Source: Opacimonas sp002292215 (GTDB lineage Bacteria > Pseudomonadota > Gammaproteobacteria > Enterobacterales > Alteromonadaceae). From it: DNA of 64,000 bases. The stretch lies in NCBI GenBank assembly GCA_943846745.1, contig OX044360.1, forward strand, positions 2,294,001 through 2,358,000, given 5' to 3'. This document shows positions 63,151 to 64,000 of the stretch, piece after piece; the stretch's first letter is position 1; each line of letters opens with the position of its first letter. The translations under genes and the position numbers were made by a program. Under the pieces are notes generated by a model. It was given only the letters and a program-made list of their open reading frames with translations. It was not told the DNA's origin and made no database searches.

Positions 63151-63399
63151 ATGGGTGGCATTAGTATCTGGAGCTTGTTGTTAATTGCATTGATCGTAAT
63201 TTTGTTATTTGGCACGGGCAAACTAAAAACCTTAGGTGCTGATTTAGGCGGCGCGATTAAAGGCTTTAAAAAAGCGGTCAATGATGACTCTTCTGTGGAA
63301 AAAAACTCAGCAGATGCTGATTTTACTCCGGAGCAAATTAGCACTAAAGCTGAGGAGCCGGTCAATAGCAAAGCTTCTCAGGAAGTGAAAAAAGACTAA
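63151..63399 (+). CDS. tatA: Sec-independent protein translocase subunit TatA
   Basis: 82 residues: an N-terminal membrane helix (about 4-20) followed by the Phe-Gly hinge (LLFGTGKLKTLG) and an amphipathic helix (GGAIKGFKKAV), then an acidic tail. Forms the translocation pore of the twin-arginine system with TatB and TatC. AAGGA precedes the ATG. tatB begins 3 bases after its stop. Confidence 0.96.
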   Translation: MGGISIWSLLLIALIVILLFGTGKLKTLGADLGGAIKGFKKAVNDDSSVEKNSADADFTPEQISTKAEEPVNSKASQEVKKD

Positions 63400-63401
63400 T
63401 C

Positions 63402-63704
63402 ATGTTTGATATTGGCTTTTGGGAGTTACTCGTCATTGGTGTCATGGCGTTACTGATTTTAGGGCCTGAACGGTTGCCAGGGGCGATTCGTAGCACCATG
63501 CGTGTGGTTCGAGGGGTGAAACAAACCGCCAATGGGTTTAAAACAGAAGTCGAAGAGCAGCTGCGGATCCATGAATTGCATGAAAACCTTAAAAAAGCAG
63601 AGCAACAAGGTCTAAATGATCTTGACCCAACACTTCAAAAAAGTGTCGATGAACTCAAAGCCGCTGCCGCTTCGGTTCAACAACCATACAAAAAAGATAA
63701 GTAA
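63402..63704 (+). CDS. tatB: Sec-independent protein translocase subunit TatB
   Basis: 100 residues. N-terminal membrane helix MFDIGFWELLVIGVMALLIL with the Gly-Pro hinge (LGPERLPG) and a longer amphipathic region with conserved Arg residues. With TatC it forms the signal-recognition complex. Lies between tatA and tatC with 2-3 base gaps. Confidence 0.96.
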   Translation: MFDIGFWELLVIGVMALLILGPERLPGAIRSTMRVVRGVKQTANGFKTEVEEQLRIHELHENLKKAEQQGLNDLDPTLQKSVDELKAAAASVQQPYKKDK

Positions 63705-63707
63705 TCT

Positions 63708-64000
63708 ATGACCACTCAACAAGGGTTAATTTCACATCTGATTGAGTTACGTAGTCGAATTTTGAAGATGCTAGTAAGTGTGTTGTTGATCTTTGTTGTG
63801 TTAACTCCGTTTGCTCAGGATATCTATCATATTTTGGCGCAACCGTTATTGAATGCATTGCCTGAAGGGGCGAGTATGATTGCAACAGATGTTGCGTCGC
63901 CATTTTTAGCACCGTTTAAACTCACACTCGTCGTCGCTTTTTTTATCGCCATACCCTATATTTTGTATCATATTTGGGGCTTCATCGCTCCAGCCTTGTA
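63708..64000 (+). CDS. tatC: Sec-independent protein translocase subunit TatC, 5' part
   Basis: The first 97 codons are present; the gene runs off the window end. It opens with HLIELRSRIL, the conserved cytoplasmic N-terminal segment that binds twin-arginine signal peptides, then TM1 and, later, FKLTLVVAFFIAIPYILYHI for TM2. Follows tatB after 3 bases. Confidence 0.95.
   Translation, partial: MTTQQGLISHLIELRSRILKMLVSVLLIFVVLTPFAQDIYHILAQPLLNALPEGASMIATDVASPFLAPFKLTLVVAFFIAIPYILYHIWGFIAPAL

Noticed and set aside
1..64000. tRNA or rRNA genes, CRISPR arrays, insertion sequences, integrases, prophage or toxin-antitoxin pairs
   Set aside because: Intergenic gaps are short and show no cloverleaf-like sequence or regular repeat-spacer pattern, and no transposase or integrase motif occurs in any open frame.

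Overview
The window is a chromosomal segment of a moderately AT-rich gammaproteobacterium, most likely a marine member of the Alteromonadales (Alteromonadaceae or a close relative). The evidence is gene content and order: fusA-tuf followed by a RIO-type kinase; panP-panC-panB-folK-pcnB-gluQ-dksA; rsmD opposite ftsY-ftsE-ftsX-rpoH; metF opposite metJ; rpmE opposite priA, then an FtsN-like gene and hslVU; and ubiE-ubiJ-ubiB close to tatABC. No tRNA, rRNA, CRISPR array, insertion sequence, integrase or prophage gene was seen. Most of the window is ordinary core genome.

Layout. 1-3176: 3' part of fusA, then tuf and its terminator. 3261-6756: RIO kinase, the glutathione-dependent formaldehyde pair frmA-frmB, and an EVE-domain protein. 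6767-10821: a membrane-anchored LuxR-type protein, a multi-repeat DUF5666 lipoprotein, a CNNM/CBS membrane protein and an orphan. 11072-15015: NhaD antiporter, an ABC exporter pair and a TrmB-like methyltransferase. 15001-15535: a decayed EAL-domain gene. 15583-23098: pantothenate synthesis (PanP, PanC, PanB), FolK, PcnB, GluQ, DksA and SfsA. 23152-30485: PepB, a MarC protein, a YjaG protein, RsmD, FtsYEX and RpoH. 30606-37928: YiiD-type enzyme, Dtd, proline iminopeptidase, small membrane and lipoprotein genes, a YihY protein, MetF, MetJ, malic enzyme and L31. 38116-43083: PriA, SPOR protein and HslVU, the last behind a clear sigma-32-like promoter. 43204-50956: the accessory region described below. 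50988-64000: secreted amidohydrolase, glutathione reductase, PrlC, a Tag-like glycosylase, UbiE/J/B, an outer-membrane-like protein and TatA/B with partial TatC.

The most interesting part is 43736-50956. A two-component system (response regulator, histidine kinase) is followed without real gaps by a cupredoxin-like protein, an FTR1-like membrane protein that lacks the iron-binding REGxE motifs, and a small outer-membrane-like protein. A second operon holds a TlpA-type thioredoxin, a DUF4266 lipoprotein ending in Cys-Gly-Cys-Asn, a DUF3570 beta-barrel with an ApbE-type flavinylation motif (Asp-Gly-Leu-Thr-Gly-Ala-Ser), and an ApbE flavin transferase. The same two-half-site sequence, CTTAAG-N5-GTTAAG, sits just upstream of both operons. 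I infer one regulon for an envelope redox or metal-handling system with a covalently flavinylated outer-membrane component; the function is not proven.

Other regulation visible in the sequence: tandem met boxes between metF and metJ, a heat-shock promoter before hslVU in the same window as rpoH, a consensus-like promoter for rpmE, several rho-independent terminators, and a few palindromes of unknown role.
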